A stretch of 64,000 bases of DNA, taken from Halobaculum sp. XH14. Lineage in GTDB: Archaea; Halobacteriota; Halobacteria; Halobacteriales; Haloferacaceae. The position numbers and the translations under genes were made by a program. Positions within the stretch are counted from its first letter, which is position 1. Each line of letters opens with the position of its first letter. The stretch spans positions 3,038,001-3,102,000 of the forward strand of contig NZ_CP134949.1 of the NCBI RefSeq assembly GCF_032116555.1, given 5' to 3'. Below the pieces are notes generated by a model that searched no databases, was not told where the DNA came from, and worked only from the letters and a program-made list of their open reading frames with translations. Of this stretch, positions 42,494 through 50,661 are shown piece after piece.

Positions 42494-42854
42494 CCCCACG
42501 GTCGGCATCCCACCGGCGACCGTCGTCGAACCGGGGAGCGTCGCCGACCTGGCGAGCGTCCTGCAAGCGATGGCACCCCTCGACCCGGCGAGCGTGCTGT
42601 TCGTGACCGCGGCCGCGACGGCGCTCGTCGGCGCGGTGGTCGCCGCCATCGCGTACCGGGGCTACCGCAGAAACGACAGCGAGTCGATGGGATTCCTCGC
42701 GCTCGGCATCGTCTGTTTCGCCGTCGCGCCGTTCCTGTTGACCTACGGCGTCGGGCCGGTCGCCGCGCTCTCGGACGCGGAGACGCTGCTCTCGGTCCTC
42801 TGTGCGAACATCGCGGGGCTGCTCGCCGTCCTCCACTCGCTCGACGGCGTCTGA
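42480..42854 (+). CDS. Small three-helix membrane protein, paralogue of the preceding gene
   Basis: The product has 124 residues with three helices (about 37-58, 70-90, 97-120) and AIAYRGYRRNDSESMGFLALGIV matching the loop and helix 2 pattern of the previous protein. The start overlaps the previous stop by 14 nt. The pair may form a heteromeric membrane partner of the HTH regulator. Function unknown. Confidence 0.74.
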   Translation: MTAGDPTVGIPPATVVEPGSVADLASVLQAMAPLDPASVLFVTAAATALVGAVVAAIAYRGYRRNDSESMGFLALGIVCFAVAPFLLTYGVGPVAALSDAETLLSVLCANIAGLLAVLHSLDGV

Positions 42855-42982
42855 CCGACCCTGCCTTCGGCGGCGTCCGCCCGGAGCGGCCCGTCGTCCC
42901 ACTTAGTTCTGTCGCGGAGTCGCCGACACGACAACCCGTCGGGCGGCTATACCGTGGTGTCGTCCGTCGGTCCGCGTGCAGC

Positions 42983-43639
42983 ATGACGACGACAGCCACC
43001 CTCCGGGACGCACTCGGTTCGTTCCTCGGTGCCCCCTTCGACCCGCGCACGTATCGCAACCTCGCGTACCTCGTCCTCGCCGTCCCGATCGGCTTCGCGG
43101 CGTTCCTGGTCCTCTCGGTCTGCGTCTCGCTCACGCTCGGGCTGAGCGTCACCCTGCTCGGCCCGGTCGCGCTCGTGGCGACCCTGGCGATCGCCGTCGC
43201 GCTCGCCTGGGGCGACGTCACGCTCACGAGCGGCCTGCTCGGACGGCAGCTCTCGCCGACGTTCCCGGACACCGACGGCGACGCCGTGACCGTGCTGAAG
43301 CGGCTGGTCGTCGGCCGGCAGACGTGGGCGAGCGTGACGTACCTCTGCTGGCGCGCCCTTCTCGGATTCGTCGCACTCATGCTGCTCACCGTCGGCCTCT
43401 CGACCGCGCTCGGGTTGCTGGCGGCCCCGCTGGCGTACGGCGATCACCTCGCCATCACCTACCGGCTCGGCCGGTACCCCATCGACACGCTCCCGCGAGC
43501 GACCGGCGCGGCCGCCGTCGGCCTGCTCGCGCTGTTCGTGACGCTCGGGCTCTCCAACGTCATCGCGCGCGTTTCGGGCGACGTCGCCGACGCGCTGCTC
43601 GGCGCCGACTCGCTCGCCACGGGTGACTCTCCGGCGTAG
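42983..43639 (+). CDS. Polytopic membrane protein with putative sensor domain
   Basis: The product has 218 residues. It has the same architecture as 40782-41540: DPRTYRNLAYLVLAVPIGFAAFLVLSVCVSLTLG and RQTWASVTYLCWRALLGFVALMLLTVGLSTALG, then a final helix pair. No output domain. It lies behind the HTH/membrane genes on the same strand, so the five genes 40782-43639 look like a membrane-sensing cluster (inference). Confidence 0.8.
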   Translation: MTTTATLRDALGSFLGAPFDPRTYRNLAYLVLAVPIGFAAFLVLSVCVSLTLGLSVTLLGPVALVATLAIAVALAWGDVTLTSGLLGRQLSPTFPDTDGDAVTVLKRLVVGRQTWASVTYLCWRALLGFVALMLLTVGLSTALGLLAAPLAYGDHLAITYRLGRYPIDTLPRATGAAAVGLLALFVTLGLSNVIARVSGDVADALLGADSLATGDSPA

Positions 43640-43707
43640 GCCGGGGTGACGCCCCGGAGCCGACCCACCCCAACTGCTTCCTCCCGCCGGCGCGAACGTC
43701 GGGGGGA

Positions 43708-44712
43708 ATGGACACACGAGCGGCGTTCTCGTGGGCGCTGGTCGCCGTGCTGGCGACGATCGCCTGGCTCCTCGTCCGGCCGTTCCTCTCGTGGCTCCTC
43801 GCGACCGGCCTGCTCGCGTTCGTGCTCCGCCCCGTCCACCGCCGCCTCGAGGGGCGCGTGGGGTCGCGGCCCGCCGCCGGCCTCCTCGTCGTTCTGGTCC
43901 TCCTCGTCCTGTTCGTCCCCGTGGCGCTCGGCGTGAACGCGGTGCTGACGGAGGGGACCGTTCTCCTGGAAGGGGTTTCCCGTGCGGAGGTGCTGGGGCG
44001 GCTCCAGCGCGTTCTCGAACGCTACACCGGCGTCGCAGTGCCGGTCCAGTCGCTCGCGAGTCAGGGGGCCGAGCGACTGCAGGAGTACGTGAGCCGGCGA
44101 ACCACGTCGTTTCTCGGCGCCGGCCTCCACGCGTTCCTGGGCTTCCTACTGTTGACGTTCGTCCTCTACTTCCTCCTCACGGACGGCGAGTCGTTCCTCG
44201 CGTGGCTGCGGCGGGTGACGCCGCTCGAACCGGCCGTCCGCGAGGACCTGTTCACGTCGGCGAACGACCTGACGTGGGCCGTGCTCAAGGGCCACGTGCT
44301 CGTCGCGGCCGTCCAGGGGCTCGTCGCGGGGATCAGCCTGTTCGTCACCGGCGTCCCGTACGCGCTCCCGCTCACCGCGGCGATGATGGTGCTCGCGCTC
44401 GTCCCCATCGTCGGCGTCTCGCCGGTGCTTGGCGGCGCCGTCGTCTACCTGTTCGTGAACGGACAGCCGCTCGGAGCGGCGTTCGTCGTCGTCTGGGGGT
44501 TCACCTCGGTGGCCGTCACCGACGACTACCTGCGGGCGTACCTGATCGACCGCGAGTCGGGGCTCCACTCGGCGACCGTGTTCCTCGGCATCGCCGGCGG
44601 CACGTACCTCCTCGGCGCGATCGGCCTGTTCGTCGGACCGATCCTCCTCGGCCTGTGCAAGACGACCGTCGAGGTGCTCGGCGACCACTACGGCGTGTTC
44701 GAACGCGCCTGA
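43708..44712 (+). CDS. AI-2E family transporter (PerM-like)
   Basis: The product has 334 residues with about eight membrane helices: LVRPFLSWLLATGLLAFVLRPVHRRLE at the start, a long cytoplasmic/amphipathic section (about 85-130), then VLYFLLTDGESFLAWLRRVTPL, AVLKGHVLVAAVQGLVAGISLFVTGVP and YLLGAIGLFVGPILLGLCKTTVEVL. These are the usual AI-2E/TqsA/PerM landmarks. Bacterial members export AI-2, and related Na+/H+ exchangers help under salt stress; the haloarchaeal substrate is unknown. Confidence 0.9.
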   Translation: MDTRAAFSWALVAVLATIAWLLVRPFLSWLLATGLLAFVLRPVHRRLEGRVGSRPAAGLLVVLVLLVLFVPVALGVNAVLTEGTVLLEGVSRAEVLGRLQRVLERYTGVAVPVQSLASQGAERLQEYVSRRTTSFLGAGLHAFLGFLLLTFVLYFLLTDGESFLAWLRRVTPLEPAVREDLFTSANDLTWAVLKGHVLVAAVQGLVAGISLFVTGVPYALPLTAAMMVLALVPIVGVSPVLGGAVVYLFVNGQPLGAAFVVVWGFTSVAVTDDYLRAYLIDRESGLHSATVFLGIAGGTYLLGAIGLFVGPILLGLCKTTVEVLGDHYGVFERA

Positions 44713-44761
44713 ACGCCACGAACCTCACGGGTCGGGGGAGCGAGTCGCTCGCCCGACGGAG

Positions 44762-44781
44762 TTGATTGGTCGATCAATCAA
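44762..44781. promoter_or_regulatory. Near-perfect 20-bp palindrome upstream of TetR gene
   Basis: TTGATTG (44762-44768) and CAATCAA (44775-44781) are perfect arms; the centre GTCGAT breaks symmetry at one base pair. It lies just upstream of the TATA-like box (CCGTTTTGTG) of the TetR gene, the usual place for autorepression. Confidence 0.65.
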
Positions 44782-44815
44782 AACCGTTTTGTGACGGGCG
44801 GACGGACCGTGTGCC

Positions 44816-45406
44816 ATGGGAACGGGCGACACGGACGCGGACACGGCGACGAGGATCGTGGAGGCGGCGCGGCGAGCGCTGGTCGAACACGGCTACGACG
44901 GGCTCTCGATGGCCAGGGTCGCCGCCGAGTTCGACGGGAGCCAGTCGCTGATCCACTACCACTTCGACTCCCGCGAGGGGCTGCTCGCCGCGCTCCTGGA
45001 ACGGGAGCGTGACCTGTACATCGAACGCCTCGAAGCGCTCCCGGACGACCCCGAGAGGCGGCTGGAGCGACTGATGGACACGTTCGTCCGCGAGTTCGAG
45101 GACTGGGCCGAGGAGAGCGGGATGGCGACCCGGTTCGTCGAACTGTCCGCGGCCGCCACCGGCTCGGAACCCATCCGGGCGGCGCTGCGGGACATGTACG
45201 CGCTGATCCGCGAGGCGTTCGAGCGGACCATCGCCGACGGCGTCAGGTCGGGCGTCTTCGAGCCGGTCGACCCAGCCGAGGTCGCCCGGCTGTTGATGGC
45301 CGGACACGACAGCGTCGGGGAGCGCTGGGTCGTCGGGGAACCGAGTGAGATCCCGAGGATCGCCGACGCGCTCGACCGATACGTGCTCACGGAGGTCAGG
45401 CGGTGA
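44816..45406 (+). CDS. TetR/AcrR-family transcriptional regulator
   Basis: The product has 196 residues. The N-terminal HTH is standard (TRIVEAARRALVEHGYDGLSMARVAAEFDGSQSLIHYHFDSREGLLAALLERE), followed by an all-helical ligand domain (MATRFVELSAAATGSEPIRAALRDMYALIREAF). It likely represses its own operon through the palindrome at 44762. Stop and the start of the CPBP gene overlap (GTGA), so the protease is in the same transcript and may be its target. The AI-2E transporter upstream could be co-regulated. Confidence 0.92.
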   Translation: MGTGDTDADTATRIVEAARRALVEHGYDGLSMARVAAEFDGSQSLIHYHFDSREGLLAALLERERDLYIERLEALPDDPERRLERLMDTFVREFEDWAEESGMATRFVELSAAATGSEPIRAALRDMYALIREAFERTIADGVRSGVFEPVDPAEVARLLMAGHDSVGERWVVGEPSEIPRIADALDRYVLTEVRR

Positions 45407-46149
45407 CCGACCCACGGCCGACCGAGGAGGGCGGGCAGGAACTGCCGGCCGGCGACGAGCCGTCCGCGCGGTCGATCGGGAAGCCGCTGGCCGTGCTCCG
45501 CGACCGGCCGTCGATCCTCGCCGGGCTTCCCCTGGCGTTGCTCGGTCAGACCGTCGTCGTCGTCGTCCTCGGTTCGTTCGTTGTGCCCTCCGAGGCCGGA
45601 CTCGTACTGCTGTTCGCGCCCCAGTGGATCGCAGCCACCACCCTCGTCGGGTTCGTGCTCTGGGTGGAACGACGGCCGCTCGCGTCGGTCGGGATCACGT
45701 GGCCCGGGTGGAGTGACCTCCCGCTCGGCATCGGAGGTGCCGTGGTCGGGCTGGCGACCCTCCCCGTCACGATCCCGCTGCGGGACGCGCTCGGACTGGG
45801 GACGAACGAGGGGTTCCTCTCCATGCTCGTCCAGCTTCCCCTCTGGGCAGTGCTCCTCGTCGTGATCACCGCCGCCGTGACGGAGGAACTGCTCTTTCGG
45901 GCCTACCCGATCGAACGGCTCGCGGAACTCACGGGGAGCGCCCGACTCGCGGCCGCCGTCTCCGTCGTCGCGTTCATGCTCCTCCACGTGCCCGCCTGGG
46001 GCGTCGGTCACCTCGTCACGATCGGCGGGATCACGATCGTCCTCACCCTCCTGTACCTGCGGTGTCGCCGCCTCGGACCCGTCGTCGTCATGCACTTCCT
46101 GAGCAACTTCGTCCTGCTGATCGTCGTCCCGCGGCTCGGCTCGTTCTAG
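45403..46149 (+). CDS. CPBP-family intramembrane glutamic endopeptidase
   Basis: The product has 248 residues. Starts with GTG overlapping the TetR stop. About six to eight helices; the CPBP (CAAX protease/Rce1-like) motifs are TEELLFRAYPIERL (catalytic Glu161-Glu162 and Arg), VAFMLLHVPAWG (His) and VVVMHFLSNF (His/Asn). It cleaves membrane substrates within the bilayer; in archaea substrates are unknown. A long soluble N-terminus (about 1-35) is not conserved in the family. Confidence 0.9.
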   Translation: MTDPRPTEEGGQELPAGDEPSARSIGKPLAVLRDRPSILAGLPLALLGQTVVVVVLGSFVVPSEAGLVLLFAPQWIAATTLVGFVLWVERRPLASVGITWPGWSDLPLGIGGAVVGLATLPVTIPLRDALGLGTNEGFLSMLVQLPLWAVLLVVITAAVTEELLFRAYPIERLAELTGSARLAAAVSVVAFMLLHVPAWGVGHLVTIGGITIVLTLLYLRCRRLGPVVVMHFLSNFVLLIVVPRLGSF

Positions 46150-46281
46150 CGGCCCTGTGCCGGCCGAGGGACGGCGACGGTCACCCCACCGCGGAAACGC
46201 CCGTCCCGGTGGCAGTCAAACGGGGGTAGCGGGTTCCAGTACCGGAAAACGAGGGGAGCGACCGCCGGACGGTGGGCGGTC

Positions 46282-47115
46282 TCACCGCATCGCCGTCACG
46301 GAGACGTCGCCCGTCTCCGTCCGGACGGTGAGCGACGGGCCGCCGTCGCCGAGCGTCCCGGTGACGACGTGTTCGGCCCGGGTCGAATCCGAGAGCTCGA
46401 GCCCCGAGACCGACACGTCGCCCGTCTCCGTCCGCACGCTGAGTTCCGCGCCGACCGAGTCCGCGACCGCGAGGTCGACGTCGCCGGTCTCGGATTCGAT
46501 CCGCGTGTCGCCGGCGAGCGCGGGCGCGTCGACGGTCAGATCGCCCGTCTCCGTTCGGACGTCGCCGAGCACGTCTGGCGATCTGATCTCGACGTCGCCG
46601 GTGCTGCTCTCGCCGGTGACGGTGCCCGAGACGCCGTCGATGGTCACGTCACCGACGTCCGTGGTCGCGTCGAGGTCGCCGGCGGCGTCCGTCACCCGGA
46701 GGTCGCCGACGTTCGTCGCCGCGCGGGCGACCGCGAGCGAGCGCGGCACCCGGACGTCCAGCGACATCGAGGGACGGCCGCCGAACAGGTCGCCGCCGCC
46801 GGACCACTCCGTCCGGAGGACGAGGCGGCCGTCGGCGCGCTCGACGGCGAGCGAGAGCTTCGAGACGTCGGCGGTCACGGAACTGGACTGCTTGACCGTG
46901 TGAACGCGGACGTCCGAGCGGTCGGCCGCGCGGAGCGTCACGTCGCCGACCTGCCCGACGACGGCCAGCGACTCGGCGTCCTCGAGCGCGACGGTTCTGG
47001 TCTCTTCCTCCCGCGTGCCGACGAACGGCGTGAGGCCGGTACAGCCGGCCAGCGAGGTGAGGGCAGCGGCGGCACCGCCGGCGAGCAAGCGCCGCCTCGT
47101 TGGGTCGTGGTTCAC
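46282..47115 (-). CDS. DUF4097-type beta-repeat Tat lipoprotein
   Basis: The product has 277 residues. A GTG start with a TATA-like CTATAAG 25-31 nt upstream. The Tat signal TRRRLLAGGAAAALTSLAGC ends in a lipobox. The rest is a long beta-solenoid of about 20-residue repeats with TGDV/VGDV turns (ATNVGDLRVTDAAGD, TTDVGDVTIDG, SSTGDVEI, TETGDLTVD, SETGDVDLAV, TETGDVSV), the DUF4097 pattern. It should lie outside the cell as a lipid-anchored adhesion or scaffold protein; no enzyme motif. Confidence 0.86.
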   Translation of the reverse strand: MNHDPTRRRLLAGGAAAALTSLAGCTGLTPFVGTREEETRTVALEDAESLAVVGQVGDVTLRAADRSDVRVHTVKQSSSVTADVSKLSLAVERADGRLVLRTEWSGGGDLFGGRPSMSLDVRVPRSLAVARAATNVGDLRVTDAAGDLDATTDVGDVTIDGVSGTVTGESSTGDVEIRSPDVLGDVRTETGDLTVDAPALAGDTRIESETGDVDLAVADSVGAELSVRTETGDVSVSGLELSDSTRAEHVVTGTLGDGGPSLTVRTETGDVSVTAMR

Positions 47116-47139
47116 GCCCGAACCTACTGCACGCCATCA

Positions 47140-47146
47140 CTTATAG
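47140..47146 (-). promoter_or_regulatory. TATA-like box CTATAAG of the DUF4097 gene
   Basis: On the minus strand, 25-31 nt before the GTG at 47115. Supports a leaderless transcript with that start. Confidence 0.55.
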
Positions 47147-47335
47147 CGGGACCGACGGCTGTCCGTCGGCCAAGGCGTCCGAACGTTTATACGTGGTCGT
47201 GGAATCGCCGCCTGCGTTCGCTGCATCGAGCCAGCACCCGCCGGCATCGCGGTCGGTCGTCTCTGGCCACGATGCCTCCGGCGTCACGTGGCCGTCGGAC
47301 TCCCGGGTTCGGACGGACCCTCGCGGGACCGCGTC

Positions 47336-49183
47336 TCAAAACGAGACGACGCCGGAGATCTCGAACCGCACGCCGCCCGCCTCCGACTCGGTCACCGACA
47401 CCGTCCAGCCGTGCGCGTCGGCGATCTCGCGGACGATGCTCAGCCCGTAGCCCGTCCCCGTCGCGGAGTTCGTGTAGCCGCGCGTGAACACGAGCTCCGG
47501 CTCGTCCTCGTCGATGCCGGGGCCGTCGTCGGCGACGAAAAAGCCCGACTCGTCCGGGAGCGTTCCCACGGTCACCTGCACCGCCGGGCCGGCGTGTTCG
47601 ACCGCGTTGCGAAACAGGTTCTCGAACAGCTGCCTGAGCCGGTCGGGGTCCGCCTCGAACCGGAGGTCGGTCTCGCCGGTGAGGCCGGCGTCGTCCTCGG
47701 CGACGACCTGCCAGCTGTCGGCGACGTGGGGTCCGAGCGAGACGAACTCCGTGTCCGTGACCGGTTTCCCCTGTCTCGCGTATTCGAGCATATCCTCGAC
47801 GGTCGCTTCGAGCCGCGAGAGCGCGTTTCGCGCCTCCTCGACCTGTGTCTCGGTCCCCCCGTCGGCCGTGTCGGACGCGAGCTCGAGGCGGCCGTCCGCG
47901 ACCATCAGCCCGTTCTTCAGGTCGTGTGAGACCATGCTGGCGAACTCGTCGAGCAGGTCGTTCTGCTGGCGGAGCTGTTCCTCGCGCCGGACGCGGTTCA
48001 GCGCGGAGACGACGTGGCCCACGAGCAGTCGCGCGAGCTCGTAGTCCGTCTCGTCGAACGACTCCAGCTCGTCGGAGACGGCCTGGAACACGCCGACCTC
48101 GCCGATCGGGAGGCTGAGCGCCGAGCGATACTCCCCCAGCGGACGCACGTCGTCGCGCTCGCCAACGTCCTCGACGCGGAACCCCTCGCCCGTCCGGTAC
48201 GTCTTCCCGGAGAGCCCCTCCTCGACGGGCATCTCGCCCACGCCCTCGGACGGGACGTCCTCGGAGACCTCGGCGGGGACGAGGAGGCCGTCGCGTTCGA
48301 CCGAGAACACGCACATGTCGAACGCGAGCACCTCCGTCGCCATCTCGACGGCCGTCTCGTACACCTCCTCGCGCGTCTCGCAGGGCTCCAGCGCGGTCGT
48401 CGCCTCGTGGAGCGTCCGGAGCCGCCGCTCGTGTCGCTTGCGTTCGGTGATCTCGCGGCCGAACATCGAGAGGCCGTCCGCGGACGGGTAGGCCCGGACC
48501 TCGAGCCACGTCTCCGACTGGGTCTCGGACTTCCCGACCACGGTCGTGGGCTCCTGGGTCTCCATCGCCTCCCTGTAGGCCGGGAGGAACGGGTTCGCGT
48601 CGGTCACCTGCTCGGCCGCGAGTTCGAGGTAGTTGCTCCCGATCAGCTCCGAGCGCGACCCCTCGAACCCGTCCAGCGCGCGCTCGTTCGCCTCCGTGAT
48701 CCGCCAGTCGGAGTCGACCGCCATGAAGCCGTCAGTGATCCGCCCGAGGATGCGTCGCTGCTGGCGGGTGATCTCGGCGACCCGTTCGGTCGCGCGGTAG
48801 TGGTCGACGGCCGTTCGCACCCGGTTGGCGAGCAGGTCCCAGTGGTCGTCGCCGCTCCCCTTCCGGATGTAGTCGGTGACGTTCGCCGAGATGGCGTCGC
48901 TGGCCACCGACTCGCTCCCCTGTGCCGTGTAGAGGATGACGGGGAGTTCGGGGTACTCTTCCCTGACGGCCTCCAGCAGGTCGATGCCGGTCAGTTCGGG
49001 CATCTCGTAGTCGGTGACGAGACACTGCACGTCGGCGAGCCGCCCGAGGTCCTCGGCGATCTCGACCGGCGACCGTGCCGTCTCGAACTCCAGCCCCGGG
49101 GCGCGGCGAGCCACGTTGGTCACGACGAGGTCGAGCAGCGCGTCGTCGTCGTCGACGTAGAGGACCCGGGGACTGTGTGCCAT
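47336..49183 (-). CDS. Hybrid sensor histidine kinase (REC-PAS-GAF-HisKA-HATPase)
   Basis: The product has 615 residues, soluble. It has an N-terminal receiver domain (1-120; phospho-acceptor Asp58 in CLVTDYEMPE), a PAS domain (about 145-250; IGSNYLELAAEQVTDAN), a GAF domain (about 258-395), HisKA with the phospho-His420 in SMVSHDLKN, and an HATPase domain with N-box NLFRNAVEHA, G1 DDGPGI and G2 GTGYGLSIV. This REC-first layout is usual in haloarchaea. It probably relays a redox or light-type signal; no ligand residue is recognisable and no output regulator gene is adjacent. Confidence 0.93.
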   Translation of the reverse strand: MAHSPRVLYVDDDDALLDLVVTNVARRAPGLEFETARSPVEIAEDLGRLADVQCLVTDYEMPELTGIDLLEAVREEYPELPVILYTAQGSESVASDAISANVTDYIRKGSGDDHWDLLANRVRTAVDHYRATERVAEITRQQRRILGRITDGFMAVDSDWRITEANERALDGFEGSRSELIGSNYLELAAEQVTDANPFLPAYREAMETQEPTTVVGKSETQSETWLEVRAYPSADGLSMFGREITERKRHERRLRTLHEATTALEPCETREEVYETAVEMATEVLAFDMCVFSVERDGLLVPAEVSEDVPSEGVGEMPVEEGLSGKTYRTGEGFRVEDVGERDDVRPLGEYRSALSLPIGEVGVFQAVSDELESFDETDYELARLLVGHVVSALNRVRREEQLRQQNDLLDEFASMVSHDLKNGLMVADGRLELASDTADGGTETQVEEARNALSRLEATVEDMLEYARQGKPVTDTEFVSLGPHVADSWQVVAEDDAGLTGETDLRFEADPDRLRQLFENLFRNAVEHAGPAVQVTVGTLPDESGFFVADDGPGIDEDEPELVFTRGYTNSATGTGYGLSIVREIADAHGWTVSVTESEAGGVRFEISGVVSF

Positions 49184-49308
49184 CGTCCCTACACGTCAGC
49201 GAAGAATCTTATTGCTACCGCCCCGGTTATCAGACGGGAGGTCGACCCGCGCTCGCGGCGTCCCGACGCGGCGCTGCGAGTCGGTGGCACCGAGCCGCGG
49301 GCGACGTA

Positions 49309-50559
49309 TCACGCCGACCCCGCCGGCCGCGTCGCGTCGAGCGCGACGACCCGGCCGTCGCCGTAGATCACGTACAGTTCGTCGGCACCGTCGCCGTCCG
49401 TGTCCGCGAGCGTCGGGTGGGTGTAGATGGGCCGTTCCCTGCCGTACGTCGCCAGCACCTCGCCCGTCGCGGGGTCGACCACCGAGACGAGGCCGTCGTT
49501 CGTCGCGGCGACCACCTCCGGATCGCCGTCGCCGTCGGCGTCGCCCAGCAGCGGCGGGGGCATCATCTGCGTGTCGCCGGTCGTGAGCGTCGTCGCCCAC
49601 TCCTGCTCGCCGGAGGCCGCGTCGAACGCCCGGAGCCGGTTGTCAGCGGCGCCCGCGTACAGTTCGGGCTCCCCGTCGTCGTCGCCGTCGCCGAACGCGT
49701 GGACGGCCGCCAGCGTCCCGAGGTCCGCGTGCCACTGGACCTCGCCCGTCCGTCCGTCGAGGACGCCGACGGTCCCCTCGGTCGTCGCCACGACGAACTC
49801 GCGCGCGGGGTCGTCGTCGACCTGTCCGCTCGTCGTCCAGCCGACGGCCTCGTCCCAGGTGTTCCGGCTCCAGACCGTCGTCCCGTTCCCCTCCAGCAGG
49901 ACCGCCTCGTCCGCGCCCGTGCCGACCGCGAGTTCGGTCGTCCCGTCGCCGGTGAAGTCGCCCGCCTGCGGCGCGCCGTTGGTGATGCCGTCGAGGTCGC
50001 GCTCCCAGCGCAACGTCCCGTCCGGCGCGTAGACGAACAGCGTTCCGGTGACGTCGACGACCGCGATCTCCGGGCGCTCGTCGCCGGTAACGTCCGCGAC
50101 CACGGGCCGCGTGAAGCCGTACTCCGAGAGCGTCTCGCGGAACTCCACCGCGCCCGTCCGTGCGTGGAAGCCGAGCAGTTCGTCGGTGGTCGAGGCGGCG
50201 TACACCTCCGCGGTCCCGTCGCCGTCGGCGTCCGCGATGGCGGGGTCGGCGACGGCGTGGAGCGTGCAGTTCGCCGGGGGGACCCCGTGCTCCCACCGGA
50301 GCGAGCCGTTGCCGGCGTGGAGCGCGGCGAGCCGACACTCACCGGTCCCGCCCGCGCCGCTGATCGGCGCGTACACCACGCCCTCGCCGGCGACGCTGCC
50401 GGCCGCGACCGGGTGGTGGTTCGCCCGGATGTCGGTGCCCGTGTCGCTCACCCAGCGTTCCGAGAGGGTGAGCCCGCCGTCCTGGAGCAGCACCGCGCCG
50501 ACGCCGGCCGAGAGGAGGCCGAGGACGACGACGAGCGTGACGACGGTTCGCGGGCGCAT
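49309..50559 (-). CDS. Exported FG-GAP/PQQ-like beta-propeller protein
   Basis: The product has 416 residues. An N-terminal membrane anchor or signal (VVTLVVVLGLLSAGVGAVLL, no lipobox) is followed by seven or so blade-like repeats with Ca-binding DxDxDG loops: IADADGDGTAEVYAA, VADVTGDERPEIAVV, AGDFTGDGTTELAVG, FGDGDDDGEPELYAG, LGDADGDGDPEVVAA, LADTDGDGADELYVI. This is the FG-GAP/PQQ-repeat pattern. Extracellular propeller, possibly a carbohydrate- or protein-binding surface protein. It is divergent from the membrane-protein gene at 50662. Start at 50559 gives the signal at the N-terminus. Confidence 0.87.
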   Translation of the reverse strand: MRPRTVVTLVVVLGLLSAGVGAVLLQDGGLTLSERWVSDTGTDIRANHHPVAAGSVAGEGVVYAPISGAGGTGECRLAALHAGNGSLRWEHGVPPANCTLHAVADPAIADADGDGTAEVYAASTTDELLGFHARTGAVEFRETLSEYGFTRPVVADVTGDERPEIAVVDVTGTLFVYAPDGTLRWERDLDGITNGAPQAGDFTGDGTTELAVGTGADEAVLLEGNGTTVWSRNTWDEAVGWTTSGQVDDDPAREFVVATTEGTVGVLDGRTGEVQWHADLGTLAAVHAFGDGDDDGEPELYAGAADNRLRAFDAASGEQEWATTLTTGDTQMMPPPLLGDADGDGDPEVVAATNDGLVSVVDPATGEVLATYGRERPIYTHPTLADTDGDGADELYVIYGDGRVVALDATRPAGSA

Positions 50560-50661
50560 GCCCGGACCTTCGGGGGAGCACGGATAAGCCGTGTCACCGC
50601 GGCGCGCCGTTCGACGGGCGAACCACCGGGGCTTTTCGCGTCGCCGCCGTACGTCGGGACG

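Noticed and set aside
49075-50661. Upstream extension of the large membrane protein to a 1021-residue protein
   Set aside because: The added part is Arg/Gly-rich shadow of the propeller and kinase genes; the signal-like start at 50662 is the natural beginning.
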